64,000 bases of DNA. Origin: an uncultured bacterium. GTDB lineage: Bacteria; Cyanobacteriota; Vampirovibrionia; Gastranaerophilales; Gastranaerophilaceae. A model generated the notes under the pieces. That model made no database searches and was not told the DNA's origin. It saw only the letters and a program-made list of their open reading frames with translations. A program made the translations under genes and the position numbers. Position 1 is the first letter of the stretch. Each line of letters opens with the position of its first letter. Below are positions 10,569 to 19,408 of the stretch, in pieces. The stretch lies in contig CADAKY010000004.1 of assembly GCA_902788575.1 (NCBI GenBank), positions 42,714-106,713 on the forward strand. Direction: 5' to 3'.

Positions 10569-10642
10569 CTCGAACAGTAGTAACTTTGGGGAAGGTTACC
10601 AAACCCTTCTCCGAGGGGGAAGGTAGAAAATCAATTTGAGCC
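10569..10642. repeat. Palindromic intergenic repeat (CTACC-CCCC type)
   Basis: The reverse complement reads GGCTCAAATTGATTTTCTAC followed by CTTCCCCCTCGGAGAAGGGT, closely matching the stretch inserted in coaBC at 42032-42067 (GAGCCGAAATTCTAC, CCTCCCCCTTGGTGAGGGGT). The adjacent ACTCGA...AACTTTGGGG segment also matches the reverse complement of 29273-29320. It fills most of the 234-nt gap before the WG-repeat gene; nothing coding is seen in that gap. Confidence 0.6.
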
Positions 10643-10710
10643 ATTATGCAAAAATTAGATTTTCGGATGGAGGCTGATCAAGTTTGGTACAAAGAATAAG
10701 AGACTAAAAA

Positions 10711-11568
10711 CTAATCACTATTCTTCTTGATACTGGTTTTCACTTTGCTTAAAGGCCCGTTTGTAGGGTCAATGAACGTGTTATAATATTTTTTTGCATA
10801 CACAAACGGAAATTTTGGCAGCCAGGAGAATTTCATCAAAACATTCACTGTATCCGCGCCCTGAGAATACATTAACTCGTCAATTGTTTTCTCATAAGCA
10901 GGCGAAATTGAGGATACAAGCTTTAGAACATAATCTGTTAAAGTTACACCATAATATCCTGTTGCAGTAATAGGATTCAGACCTTCTTCCGTAGAAGCAA
11001 TATAATCAATATTTTCATGTACACCGGTCATATCAAACGGCGTTCTGCCTTTACGTTCAACCTGATATATTTTACCTCCGTAAACAAGTGTAAGTTTTTC
11101 AAACCCTTCCATATAAATATCGTCAAAAATATTATCCAAAATAACCTGACCGTTTAAATCGGTTACACCATATTTATAATTCTTGCAGGTTACAAACATC
11201 CCGCCATAGAGAAGGTCGATAGAAGAATATTCTACAGGGAGAATCTCAAATCCCATTTCGTCAAAAATACCGTATTTTTCACCTTTTTTAAATTTAACGT
11301 ATTTCCCGAGAACTCTTTCTGCTTGAGTATATTTTGCAGGTTCAATAATTTTACCGTCATTGCTTATAATCCCAAAATGAGAGCCGTCCTGCATAATAAA
11401 TGCCTTTTCACCAAGTTTTACAAGTTTTTTATATTTTGCTTTCACAACAATTTCACCGGAGGTATTTTTTAATCCGAATTTATTATTATCACTAAACACT
11501 ATTGTTTCGGCAAATGCTGCTTGATGTAATAATATAAAACATAAAATTAAAAACAAAACTCTCTTCAT
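10711..11568 (-). CDS. Exported WG-repeat protein
   Basis: 285 residues with a signal peptide (MKRVLFLILCFILLHQAAFA, cleavage probably after AFA). It then carries four to five WG-type repeats of about 23 residues, seen as NKFGLKNTSGEIVVKAKY, SHFGIISNDGKIIEPAKY, EKYGIFDEMGFEILPVEY and YKYGVTDLNGQVILDN. Such repeats form beta-rich extracytoplasmic domains of unknown ligand. The C-terminal 110 residues are outside the repeats. A TAATCT hexamer lies 6 nt before the ATG, so this too may be leaderless, although no good -35 is seen. Confidence 0.82.
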   Translation of the reverse strand: MKRVLFLILCFILLHQAAFAETIVFSDNNKFGLKNTSGEIVVKAKYKKLVKLGEKAFIMQDGSHFGIISNDGKIIEPAKYTQAERVLGKYVKFKKGEKYGIFDEMGFEILPVEYSSIDLLYGGMFVTCKNYKYGVTDLNGQVILDNIFDDIYMEGFEKLTLVYGGKIYQVERKGRTPFDMTGVHENIDYIASTEEGLNPITATGYYGVTLTDYVLKLVSSISPAYEKTIDELMYSQGADTVNVLMKFSWLPKFPFVYAKKYYNTFIDPTNGPLSKVKTSIKKNSD

Positions 11569-11617
11569 AATAGTAGATTAGCACAAAATACATAAAATAT
11601 GTTATAATATGATAAGT

Positions 11618-12214
11618 ATGTTCAAACGTAAATGTAAAATCACTTTCATAACCCATGGTGCAACCGTACATTCAATTGACGGAATAATAAGTGATACTGA
11701 AAAATACCCGAAATTAAACGATTTTGGAGAAGATGAAATCTCAAAAGTATGTGAATATCTGCAAGACAGGGCGGTTTCTTATGACAAAATTTATACAAGC
11801 CCGTCTGCCAGATGTATTCAAAGCGCTCAGATAATTGCAAATCTTTTTAAAAAAAGAACGACAACCATACAACTTCCTGCCCGCAAGCATGGTGACTGGT
11901 GCGGACAATCTTATTCGGAATTATTTGATGAATATGGACCTGATATTATTCTTAAAACACCGAAAGGCGGAGAAAGCCTGAAGATTTTTAACAAACGGGT
12001 TTCCAAAATGATTGATGAACTTGTGGAAGAAAACCGCGGAAACAGGATTATTGTTGTAACAACTCCGGATGTTGTACAGTCAGCAATTGCTAAAACTCTG
12101 AATGTTAATGACGAAAATCAATTTAAATTTCTTATAAAAACCGGTTCTCTCACTCAAATCAGTTATTTTGAAGGCTGGTCAAGTATTATTTATTCTGACT
12201 ATTTGCCGTTATAA
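11618..12214 (+). CDS. Histidine-phosphatase-fold protein, probably inactive
   Basis: 198 residues of the phosphoglycerate-mutase-like fold. Recognisable elements are the first strand FITHGATVHS, YTSPSARCIQSAQIIA and HGDWCGQSYSEL. The family's RHG signature is THG here, and the second catalytic histidine (usually V-x-H-G-G-V) is replaced in IIVVTTPDVVQSAI. The first histidine is kept but its partner arginine and the second histidine are gone, so phosphatase activity is doubtful; a binding role is possible. A TATAAT/TAATAT -10 runs into an upstream ATG at 11609, so the ATG at 11618 is the likelier start. The gene begins close to the divergent WG gene. Confidence 0.8.
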   Translation: MFKRKCKITFITHGATVHSIDGIISDTEKYPKLNDFGEDEISKVCEYLQDRAVSYDKIYTSPSARCIQSAQIIANLFKKRTTTIQLPARKHGDWCGQSYSELFDEYGPDIILKTPKGGESLKIFNKRVSKMIDELVEENRGNRIIVVTTPDVVQSAIAKTLNVNDENQFKFLIKTGSLTQISYFEGWSSIIYSDYLPL

Positions 12215-12233
12215 GCTTAAAACAACCGAAATT

Positions 12234-12262
12234 TTGAATATTATTGAAATTTTTGATATTAT
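12234..12262 (+). promoter_or_regulatory. Leaderless-type promoter of the gene at 12269
   Basis: TTGAAT, 17 nt, TATTAT. The hexamer ends 6 nt before the ATG, which puts the predicted start site on the A of the start codon. Confidence 0.7.
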
Positions 12263-12268
12263 TTTTGT

Positions 12269-13705
12269 ATGGAAAAATATTTAAAAACTATACAAAAATT
12301 CTTGCCGGCTCTGTCTGTAATTTCATTTTGCATAATAACATTTTTTATAATGATGACTCATGGGTTTATACCGAGAGAGGACGAAGCGCACGCATGGACA
12401 ATAGCCGAAAATACTACAATTTCTCAGCTTATTGATTTAATGAATGTTGAAGGACATTTTCTCATTTGGTATCTCATAATCAGACCGTTTGCAAAACTTA
12501 ATCTGTTATATCCTTATCCGATGTTTTTTATTAACTGGATAATTACAATAATTGCAGTCGTAATTTTATGGAAAAAAGCTCCGTTTAATAATTTTATCAA
12601 GCTTTTGATAACCTTTTCAGCTCCGATAATGAATCTTTATGCAGTTCAGCCCAGATGTTACAGCGTGGGAATAGCACTATTGTTCGGAGCACTCAGTATA
12701 TATAATGAAAAATTAAAACATCCTTATATGTATTTAACTTTTCTTGTACTGACTGCTAATACAAGTGCGCCAATGTGCATAGTATCCGGTATTCTCGGGT
12801 TAATGTTTTTATATGATTATTTTAGGGAAAATAAAGATAAATGGAATCAAAATCATAATATTTTTATAATAATTACGATCTCGGTTGTAATATTAAACCT
12901 TATATTATTTTACTTTCAATTTTGTAATGTCAGTATGCCAAATTATGAAAAAACGTCAATTATAAAGGCGCCATATTTTATTGCCGCGTATTTGGGACTG
13001 AAAAATGATTTACCTTTAACAGATTTGTTAAAAATGATTCCTCTTTGGATTGGGACAATTATTTTTCCTATTGCATTTTTTAGAAATAAACACGCATTTA
13101 TATTTTTTGTATCTTCGGAAATAATTACACTTTTGTTTTTCACTTTTGTGTATGAAGCAAGGGTTCACCACGTTTGCCTGTTGTATATTTTTGCAATTGC
13201 CGCATACTGGATATTTTGTCTGGATACAAACGTCAAAAGTCGTTTGATTCACGTATCCTTTATTGTTCTTTTAATTTTTATGACTATACTTCCTATTAAA
13301 TATAAACCGCCTGAATACGGCATTGTGCTTGATGAAATCGTTGCTGACAAAAACCTTAATACATCAAGTCTTTACACAAATATTCCGCCGATTTCACTCT
13401 CTCCGATTATTCCGATTATGAATAAAAACGGGACAACTTTTTATGATATGAGCGGAGTGGATTTGGCTTCTTATGAAGGTTTGAAAGAATATTTCTCCCA
13501 AAATATACACGTAAATCCGGATTCATTTGCTTCTATTCTTGATAAAAACAAAGAAAACTATATTATTCTGCAAGGATATTTTAGTGACAATAAGATTCTT
13601 GGTAAAAAATATAGTTTTGAAGTAGATTTATATGAAATTATACCTTTTAAAAACAAATTCAACGGGATTTATGTATATAAAGTAAAAAATATAAAAAGTT
13701 ATTGA
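12269..13705 (+). CDS. Polytopic membrane protein, GT-C glycosyltransferase-like
   Basis: 478 residues with about 10-11 membrane segments and a C-terminal soluble tail from about residue 350. After the first segment, the loop FIPREDEAHAWTIAENT carries an acidic pair at the place where GT-C glycosyltransferases (PMT/ArnT type) keep their metal-binding aspartate/glutamate. VEGHFLIWYLIIRPF next to it also fits that fold. It would transfer a sugar from a polyprenyl-phosphate donor on the outer face of the inner membrane. Family assignment rests on topology and this motif, not on strong identity. It is a single gene with its own promoter. Confidence 0.65.
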   Translation: MEKYLKTIQKFLPALSVISFCIITFFIMMTHGFIPREDEAHAWTIAENTTISQLIDLMNVEGHFLIWYLIIRPFAKLNLLYPYPMFFINWIITIIAVVILWKKAPFNNFIKLLITFSAPIMNLYAVQPRCYSVGIALLFGALSIYNEKLKHPYMYLTFLVLTANTSAPMCIVSGILGLMFLYDYFRENKDKWNQNHNIFIIITISVVILNLILFYFQFCNVSMPNYEKTSIIKAPYFIAAYLGLKNDLPLTDLLKMIPLWIGTIIFPIAFFRNKHAFIFFVSSEIITLLFFTFVYEARVHHVCLLYIFAIAAYWIFCLDTNVKSRLIHVSFIVLLIFMTILPIKYKPPEYGIVLDEIVADKNLNTSSLYTNIPPISLSPIIPIMNKNGTTFYDMSGVDLASYEGLKEYFSQNIHVNPDSFASILDKNKENYIILQGYFSDNKILGKKYSFEVDLYEIIPFKNKFNGIYVYKVKNIKSY

Positions 13706-13788
13706 CCAAATTTTACGGTAAAATATAGTTGAAAAGACCTTTAAAATTTGATATAATATAAGAACAAAACGAAGAAAGGATACGTTAT

Positions 13789-14493
13789 ATGAAGAGAAAT
13801 GGTTTTACTTTGGCAGAAGTGCTGGTTACTCTTGGAATTATAGGTGTTGTTGCAGCATTGACAACTCCGGCATTGATACAAAATGTAGGTAACGCAAAGG
13901 TAGGTCCGAAATTAGCGAAAGCAAAATCTACATTTGAAACCGCGGCAGAAATGATGCTTACAGAGAATAATGCAAACACTATAAGATCTATTGCCAGCAA
14001 CGGGAATGATTTAGGTAAAGAATTAAGTAAATACATGAAAATATCCAAAAGCGACCAAGACATTGCATATCAAGGATATAAAGGTAACGGGAAAAATGGT
14101 TTGGGAATCGCAAATTGGGCGCGTTATGACTCCGATGACGGCATGATATACTGGCTTGGAGGCATTAGTTCAAAATCAGATTGGCCGGTAGATACTGCTA
14201 ATTATGCAGATATTCCAAATAATGAATATATTGCTTTGGTATGGGTAGATATCAACGGTTCAGAAGGTCCTAACAGAGAAGCTAAAGATACTTTCAGATT
14301 TGCTTTGTATAATGACGGCACTTTACGTCCTTGGGGAGCGCGTGGTTTTTGGAGGTCTTCAAAAGCAGCACCTGACAACGCTAAAGGAACGTATTGGAAT
14401 GAAAACCATGCCTGTGATGAATATGCAGTCAACAATTCTCCAACCTGTACAGGTTCTATATTTGACAACGGTATGAAGATTATTTATCAATAG
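13789..14493 (+). CDS. Type IV pilin-like / type II secretion pseudopilin
   Basis: 234 residues with a classic prepilin N-terminus: MKRNG then FTLAEVLVTLGIIGVVAALT, with glutamate at +5 of the mature protein. PilD-type peptidase would cut after the glycine and methylate the phenylalanine. The long helix is followed by a soluble globular domain with two C-terminal cysteines (NHACDEYAVNNSPTCTGS) that probably form a disulfide. A GAAAGGAT ribosome-binding site precedes the ATG. No assembly genes are nearby, so it is an orphan pilin. A strong terminator follows. Confidence 0.88.
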   Translation: MKRNGFTLAEVLVTLGIIGVVAALTTPALIQNVGNAKVGPKLAKAKSTFETAAEMMLTENNANTIRSIASNGNDLGKELSKYMKISKSDQDIAYQGYKGNGKNGLGIANWARYDSDDGMIYWLGGISSKSDWPVDTANYADIPNNEYIALVWVDINGSEGPNREAKDTFRFALYNDGTLRPWGARGFWRSSKAAPDNAKGTYWNENHACDEYAVNNSPTCTGSIFDNGMKIIYQ

Positions 14494-14517
14494 AATATAA
14501 TATTAATTTTTGGATAC

Positions 14518-14552
14518 AATAAAGGCGCAGCTTAAAAGCTGCGCCTTTATTT
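14518..14552 (+). terminator. Terminator after the prepilin gene
   Basis: AATAAAGGCGCAGCTT, AA, AAGCTGCGCCTTTATT, a very stable hairpin flanked by A and T runs. The 22-nt core GGCGCAGCTTAAAAGCTGCG-CC recurs exactly in the next terminator (15290-15320). Confidence 0.9.
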
Positions 14553-14652
14553 AAAGTAATTAAATACCTGATTTTTAACTTTGTAAAACCTTTTGCTATA
14601 GAAAGTTTATCTCCTATAGTGAAAAAAGAAATTAACAAATCATAACATTTCA

Positions 14653-14681
14653 TTGGACATTTACCATGTTTAAAATATAAT
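14653..14681 (+). promoter_or_regulatory. Sigma-70 promoter of the gene at 14715
   Basis: TTGGAC, 17 nt, TATAAT; predicted start near 14688, followed by a GAGGGAG ribosome-binding site. Confidence 0.75.
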
Positions 14682-14714
14682 TAACTCATAGATAACCTAT
14701 GAGGGAGTATAATT

Positions 14715-15278
14715 ATGCCGAATAATGAAAGTGTTGGAAAGAAAATTGTAGAAGCTTTAAAAAAACAGGCTGAAAGCATTGAACCTGTTGATGAAGCTCT
14801 TTTTACCGAACCATCTGTTACAAATCCGATAGAAAATAATGATATTTTCAGTTCTGATGAAAATAACGATATTTTTGCAGAACCGGAAACTTCAAACTTC
14901 TTTGATGATATTAAAGAAGACAAAGAACCGTTTGAATCTTCAATTAGTACAACCGAACAGAGCGGTGAATTTGAAATGCCTGCGAATATTTCTGTTCTCA
15001 AAAAATTGATTTCTCAACTCCCGAGCGGAGTTTCAAGACATACAGGAGCACAAATTATTAAACAAACAATGGAAGCTCTTGGAATCTCAATGAAAAGTGT
15101 TCTTCAAGACGCGCAACAGGTTCAGGAAGGTTTAAAAGTTTCTGCAAGAGAATGTCAATCAAGCATTCAGGAATACAAAAAACAGATTCTTGCCTTGGAA
15201 AAACAATCTCAAAGCTATCAAAAACAATATTCAGCTTTGAATGATTTGATTAGTTTGTTTATTCAGACTACAAAATAA
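14715..15278 (+). CDS. Unknown acidic coiled-coil protein
   Basis: 187 residues, cytosolic, not recognised. Residues 1-85 are acidic and low in complexity (ENNDIFSSDENNDIFAEPET, an internal repeat of NNDIF). Residues 90-130 form a helical domain (ISVLKKLISQLPSGVSRHTGAQIIKQTMEALGISMKSV). From about 130 on there is a Gln-rich coiled coil (VQEGLKVSARECQSSIQEYKK). A clear promoter, GAGGGAG site and terminator make it a single-gene unit. The build (acidic linker, small domain, coiled coil) would suit a scaffold or adaptor, but this is only an impression. Confidence 0.75.
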   Translation: MPNNESVGKKIVEALKKQAESIEPVDEALFTEPSVTNPIENNDIFSSDENNDIFAEPETSNFFDDIKEDKEPFESSISTTEQSGEFEMPANISVLKKLISQLPSGVSRHTGAQIIKQTMEALGISMKSVLQDAQQVQEGLKVSARECQSSIQEYKKQILALEKQSQSYQKQYSALNDLISLFIQTTK

Positions 15279-15289
15279 TTTTTATTTAA

Positions 15290-15320
15290 ATAATGGCGCA
15301 GCTTAAAAGCTGCGCCATTA
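15290..15320. terminator. Terminator between convergent genes at 15278 and 15342
   Basis: TAATGGCGCAGCTT, AA, AAGCTGCGCCATTA. The 22-nt core is identical to the hairpin at 14523-14544, while the flanking bases differ and still pair (TAAT/ATTA here, AAA/TTT there). Confidence 0.88.
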
Positions 15321-15341
15321 TTGTATCTGAAAGATTAAACA

Positions 15342-15797
15342 TTATATTCCGTCATCACTTGCATCGGTTTCTTCTTCGCTTACTTGAGGAGCTTTAACTT
15401 CTACACCCATTTCTTCAAGTGATGCACGCGCTTTTGGTGCCAGTGCAGTATCTGAAAAGTTTTCCAACACTGTCTGATAGCATTCTATTGCTTCCGATTT
15501 CATATTTCTTAATTTATAAATATTTCCCGCTTTAAAGTAGAGAGGCGCAAGCGCAGGGTTTGCAGCCATTAACATCTGATTATCAAGTTTTATTTTTATT
15601 CCGATAAGTTCTTCATTATCCTGTGGAGACAGAAGAGCTCTTCCATAAATTTTCTTAGTCAAATTATCAATGGTATCAGACATTTGAGCAATATCTTCTT
15701 TGGAAAGTTTTGCCGATTTTTTTGCGGCAGAAACGTCAAGACTTATTGCGGAAAGCAATAAAAATAAAGTTATAATTCCTAAAATTATTCTTTTCAT
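15342..15797 (-). CDS. Small exported TPR-like protein
   Basis: 151 residues starting at the ATG at 15797 (MKRIILGIITLFLLLSAISL, then DVSAA), a clean signal peptide with a GGGGAT site 4 nt upstream. The open frame to 15899 would add 34 residues that mask the signal peptide and cover the divergent promoter. The mature part has one or two tetratricopeptide-like helices pairs (LAPLYFKAGNIYKLRNMKSEAIECYQTVLENFSD) and an acidic tail (SEEETDASDDGI). A TATAAT lies about 16 nt upstream of the site. The periplasmic role is unknown. Confidence 0.75.
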   Translation of the reverse strand: MKRIILGIITLFLLLSAISLDVSAAKKSAKLSKEDIAQMSDTIDNLTKKIYGRALLSPQDNEELIGIKIKLDNQMLMAANPALAPLYFKAGNIYKLRNMKSEAIECYQTVLENFSDTALAPKARASLEEMGVEVKAPQVSEEETDASDDGI

Positions 15798-15842
15798 AAA
15801 ATCCCCTAATACATTATATCCTATTTTTATTATAATAAAAAG

Positions 15843-15872
15843 TTGCAATTTGTGTTCAGTTAAATGTATGAT
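15843..15872 (+). promoter_or_regulatory. Leaderless-type promoter of the nagZ-like gene
   Basis: TTGCAA, 18 nt, TATGAT, then TATTTT and the ATG at 15879. The upstream in-frame ATG at 15864 lies inside this promoter. Confidence 0.65.
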
Positions 15873-15878
15873 TATTTT

Positions 15879-16832
15879 ATGGAAAAACTTGTTTATCAAA
15901 TGTTTATTTTAGGAACGGGAGATTACCTAAAAGAGGCTCTTAATAAGGGTTTAGGCGGTGTGATATTTTTTACTAAGGATATTGAATCCGAAAACCAATT
16001 TAAAAATTTGATTAAGAATATAAAATCCGAAGCTGCAATTTCTCCTTTTTTATCAATTGATCAGGAGGGCGGAAGAGTTGAACGTACAGAAAATATCCGC
16101 CCTAAAAGATTGTCAGCAAGGTTTGCGAGAGACAAAGGAATAGAATTTTTAAAAGCACAAACCGAGGAAATGGCGCAAGAACTAAAAGAATACGACATAA
16201 ATCTGAATTTTGCACCTGTTGCGGACGTGAATACAAACCCTAAAAATCCGATAATTGGTGAACGAGCGTATTCAGACGAACCGGAAAAAGTTATTGAATC
16301 CGTGAATTTGGTATCCGAAATTTATCGCAAAAACGGAATTATTCCTTGTGTAAAGCATTTCCCCGGACACGGTGATGCGGATAGTGACAGCCATCTAACT
16401 TTGCCTAAAATAGATTTATCCATAGAAGAAATGGAAAAAATTCACATTAAACCTTTCAAATCCGCAATCGAAAACGGAATAGAAATGATTATGGCAGCAC
16501 ATCTTCATTGTACTTGTTTTGATTCGGAAATTATTCCGGCGTCTTTGAGTAAAAACGCCATAGGATATTTAAGAAATAATTTAAACTATGACAGAGTAGT
16601 CATCTCAGATGACATGGTTATGAAAGGGGTTCAGGCATACGGGAGTCTTGAAGCCGTAAAAATGGGTATAGAAGCCGGATTGGATATGTTTATATTCAGA
16701 GACGCCGATGAAAATGCTATACAAACAATAGAAGGTTTGATTAAAGAAACAAACCACAACAAAAATCTCACAGAAAAAATAATCCTTGCAAATCAAAGGA
16801 TAGATAAATTAAAACATAAATTTTTCATATGA
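15879..16832 (+). CDS. nagZ: NagZ-like beta-N-acetylhexosaminidase (GH3)
   Basis: 317-residue glycoside hydrolase family 3 enzyme, near the usual NagZ length. It shows LSIDQEGGRVERT, NFAPVADVNTNP, the acid/base loop KHFPGHGDADSDSH, and the nucleophile aspartate in VVISDDMVMKGV. NagZ removes GlcNAc from cell-wall muropeptides during peptidoglycan recycling. No signal peptide, so cytosolic. I moved the start from the ATG at 15864 to 15879, because a TATGAT hexamer occupies 15867-15872, exactly 6 nt before it, and there is no ribosome-binding site. The gene is divergent from the small exported protein and convergent with the porin. Confidence 0.9.
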   Translation: MEKLVYQMFILGTGDYLKEALNKGLGGVIFFTKDIESENQFKNLIKNIKSEAAISPFLSIDQEGGRVERTENIRPKRLSARFARDKGIEFLKAQTEEMAQELKEYDINLNFAPVADVNTNPKNPIIGERAYSDEPEKVIESVNLVSEIYRKNGIIPCVKHFPGHGDADSDSHLTLPKIDLSIEEMEKIHIKPFKSAIENGIEMIMAAHLHCTCFDSEIIPASLSKNAIGYLRNNLNYDRVVISDDMVMKGVQAYGSLEAVKMGIEAGLDMFIFRDADENAIQTIEGLIKETNHNKNLTEKIILANQRIDKLKHKFFI

Positions 16833-16836
16833 AAAA

Positions 16837-18030
16837 TTAAAGCATAATCTGTGTCCCGAGCATAATTCTGTGAGAATCCCTTGCAGAATCGTTTTGACAG
16901 AATACGTAATTCAGAATAAGTCTGAGCGCCTGACCTTTGATAAAATAATTTAGACCTACGGAATATTCCCGTTTTTTGTTATGTTTTAAATCGTGATTCG
17001 GATTAAATTCATCATATCTTGCAAGAAGCTGTAATTTTTTTGTTAGCATATACCCGACAGTAGCATAAAACCCGCTTGCGTGCTTATCTACAACATGTCC
17101 TGCGGTTCCGTTATAGCCGTTTGCATTTGCCCATTCAAAGTTTGCCATAAACCTTTTATATTCATAGCCTACGTATGCACCTGTAACAAGATAATTGTCA
17201 TGCCAGCGCCCGCCTTCAAGTCCGCCTCCGATTTTAAGCTTTCCGTATTTTCCGTCCGTTTTGCCGAGCGGTTTAAGGTTTACCCATCCTGCGAATTCAG
17301 CCCCCGGGAAAAATGAATGAAAATAAGTTGCAGAACTATATACACCCAAATCGTAATCAATTAAATCATAGTCGCCCACTACGCGCGTTCCGATTTTTCT
17401 TACGGTACCGAAATTTCTTGCAATTTGCGCACGCGCTAAAAATGGGAGTGTATATGCACTGTTTCCGCCCTCTTTACCGACAGGAGCCCTTGTATATCCG
17501 GCTACAATTCTGTGATGAGGAATTTTATTTGTTGCAACATATACATCTGAAAACATACTGGCAACAAAATTTCTGCGAGTACGCGGCGAAAAGCCGAACA
17601 AAATCCTAAAATCGGCATTATTATTTTTGAATGCGCCATCAACACCGGCATTAATTGTATTAAAATCATAGTGATTTGCAACTGTTCCGTCATCAATAAA
17701 ATGCATTCCGATATCACCGTTATATCCAGCCCAGAAGTGCGTATAATCTAACTTTGACTTTTCCGGAAAATGATGAGTAAATACTTCTTCCAAAAGAAAA
17801 TTCTTTTGTTCATAATCATAATACTCAGCTTTTTTGATATCCTCAATCTTCTCCATTAAGGTTTTTTCTTTTTTAACATCAACCTCTTCTACTGAAGCTT
17901 CCTGTACAACATCTTGTACAAGCTCTACAGTATCAATATTAACTTCCGGCTCATTCTTAACAACTGCACCAAACGCTGTGCAGGCTGATAACAAAAATGC
18001 CGTTATGATTATCGGCAAAATTTTCTTCAT
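16837..18030 (-). CDS. Porin-like outer-membrane beta-barrel protein
   Basis: 397 residues. A signal peptide (MKKILPIIITAFLLSACTAFG) is followed by a Glu/Val-rich stretch, a short coiled segment (LMEKIEDIKKAEYYDYEQK), then many amphipathic strands of 8-10 residues (ADFRILFGFSPRTRRNF, YEYKRFMANFEWANANG, SGFYATVGYMLTKKLQLLARYDEF). It resembles phosphate-selective porin O/P-type barrels. LSAC inside the signal matches a lipobox, which would be odd for a porin; cleavage after AFG is the alternative. The ATG at 18030 is preferred to 18039 because TACAAT ends 7 nt before it and overlaps the upstream ATG. Confidence 0.78.
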   Translation of the reverse strand: MKKILPIIITAFLLSACTAFGAVVKNEPEVNIDTVELVQDVVQEASVEEVDVKKEKTLMEKIEDIKKAEYYDYEQKNFLLEEVFTHHFPEKSKLDYTHFWAGYNGDIGMHFIDDGTVANHYDFNTINAGVDGAFKNNNADFRILFGFSPRTRRNFVASMFSDVYVATNKIPHHRIVAGYTRAPVGKEGGNSAYTLPFLARAQIARNFGTVRKIGTRVVGDYDLIDYDLGVYSSATYFHSFFPGAEFAGWVNLKPLGKTDGKYGKLKIGGGLEGGRWHDNYLVTGAYVGYEYKRFMANFEWANANGYNGTAGHVVDKHASGFYATVGYMLTKKLQLLARYDEFNPNHDLKHNKKREYSVGLNYFIKGQALRLILNYVFCQNDSARDSHRIMLGTQIML

Positions 18031-18088
18031 GGTAAACATTGTACTATATAAAAGAATAAAAATACAGAATAAATACCCTTATAAAAAT

Positions 18089-19408
18089 TTACCCTCTCAT
18101 ATAAATTTCTCGGATTATATAATCTTCAAGGTTTACTTTTTCTGATTTTGAAGATTGGGGGTCATTTATTATTATACAAAAGGCATATTTTGTGCCGTTT
18201 TTAGAGGTTAAAAATCCTGCAATCGAACTTATATCAGATAATGTTCCTGTTTTAGCGGACAGATTGTCTTTGAGAGGAATCATTCTTTCAGCAAGTGTTC
18301 CTTCGGTAGGGTGTGCCATTTTTGCAAGAGTTTTGTTATCTTTTGTTTTTACAAGAAAATCTGTTACAAAATCCGTATTTACAAGATTATTTTTAGAAAC
18401 ACCGCTCGCATCTACAATTCTTATGGCGGAAGTATCAACAGACTTTCTTTTGCAAAATTCTTTAAAAACATTTATTCCGTCAATGTCTGTACCTGTTTTT
18501 TTATAAGCTTTTGCGCCTGCAAGTTTTCCGACGGTTTCTATCATCATATTGTTACTGTTTTTTAAAATCTCACTTTCGGCATCTGCAATAGGATGTTTTA
18601 TTTCTGCAAGAAGCTTATCCGAAGTCAGATTTTTCGATTGTGTAAAATGTTCTTTTAGATATATGTTTCTGTTTTCGAGCGCTTGAGTAAGTTTAATATT
18701 AAAATATCTTTTCAGATTATTAATCGGAATCAAAGTTGAATAAGCCTGCGCAATAGTTCCTTTCAGCGTTATGGTATTCGCTGAATTGTCACGGCTTATT
18801 TGCACATTTGTTTTATCGCCGAGTGTAACTTCATTATAAAACACCAGCGGATATTTGCTCGGATTTATTATGCAGATTTGTCCGTTATTTTGCATAACCG
18901 TAATTCTCATCAAATTATTATCAAGGTTATAAGAATTGAATCTTGGCATTGATGTATTCATATCATCATCCCATTGCCAGCCCTCGCCCCAGTCTTTTTG
19001 TTCAACAATTGAATCATCTATAAAAATTTTTCTTGCTGTTTGTTTATCAATTTCTTTAATCAAAGTTTTTAAATCCGATGAATCAAAAAACGGGTCTGCA
19101 CCAAGTTTTATTAAATAATCTGTTTCACCTCTTTTAAAAATTTTTGTAGAAAATTCATAATCTTCCCCCAAAACTTCCATAAAAGCAGGAAGAGTGAGGA
19201 TTTTCTGAACAGACGCAGGATGAGTCAAAATCTTTTCATTTAATTGATATACCGATTTTCCGGTAGACACATTTTTGACGGAAACAGAAATTGATTCTCT
19301 TGGAATACCTGATTCTGAGATTATTGTATTTATATCTCTTTTAACAACTTTAGCATCCGCTGAAAGTACGCATAAAAACATTAATATTACCGCTAATAAT
19401 TTTTTCAT
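18089..19408 (-). CDS. dacB: D-alanyl-D-alanine carboxypeptidase/endopeptidase, PBP4 (S13) family
   Basis: 439 residues. After a signal peptide (MKKLLAVILMFLCVLSADA), all three penicillin-binding motifs of peptidase family S13 are present: SxxK as S66-V-Q-K69 in HPASVQK, SxN in ILKNSNNMM, and KTG in SAKTGTL. It acts in the periplasm on peptidoglycan stem peptides or cross-links. It is last in a minus-strand operon with a nitrilase-family enzyme and an acyltransferase; its start overlaps the preceding gene by 4 nt. Confidence 0.92.
   Translation of the reverse strand: MKKLLAVILMFLCVLSADAKVVKRDINTIISESGIPRESISVSVKNVSTGKSVYQLNEKILTHPASVQKILTLPAFMEVLGEDYEFSTKIFKRGETDYLIKLGADPFFDSSDLKTLIKEIDKQTARKIFIDDSIVEQKDWGEGWQWDDDMNTSMPRFNSYNLDNNLMRITVMQNNGQICIINPSKYPLVFYNEVTLGDKTNVQISRDNSANTITLKGTIAQAYSTLIPINNLKRYFNIKLTQALENRNIYLKEHFTQSKNLTSDKLLAEIKHPIADAESEILKNSNNMMIETVGKLAGAKAYKKTGTDIDGINVFKEFCKRKSVDTSAIRIVDASGVSKNNLVNTDFVTDFLVKTKDNKTLAKMAHPTEGTLAERMIPLKDNLSAKTGTLSDISSIAGFLTSKNGTKYAFCIIINDPQSSKSEKVNLEDYIIREIYMRG

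Noticed and set aside
12244..12435. 63-residue open frame overlapping the GT-C-like gene start
   Set aside because: It is in another frame of a gene with a good promoter and membrane topology.
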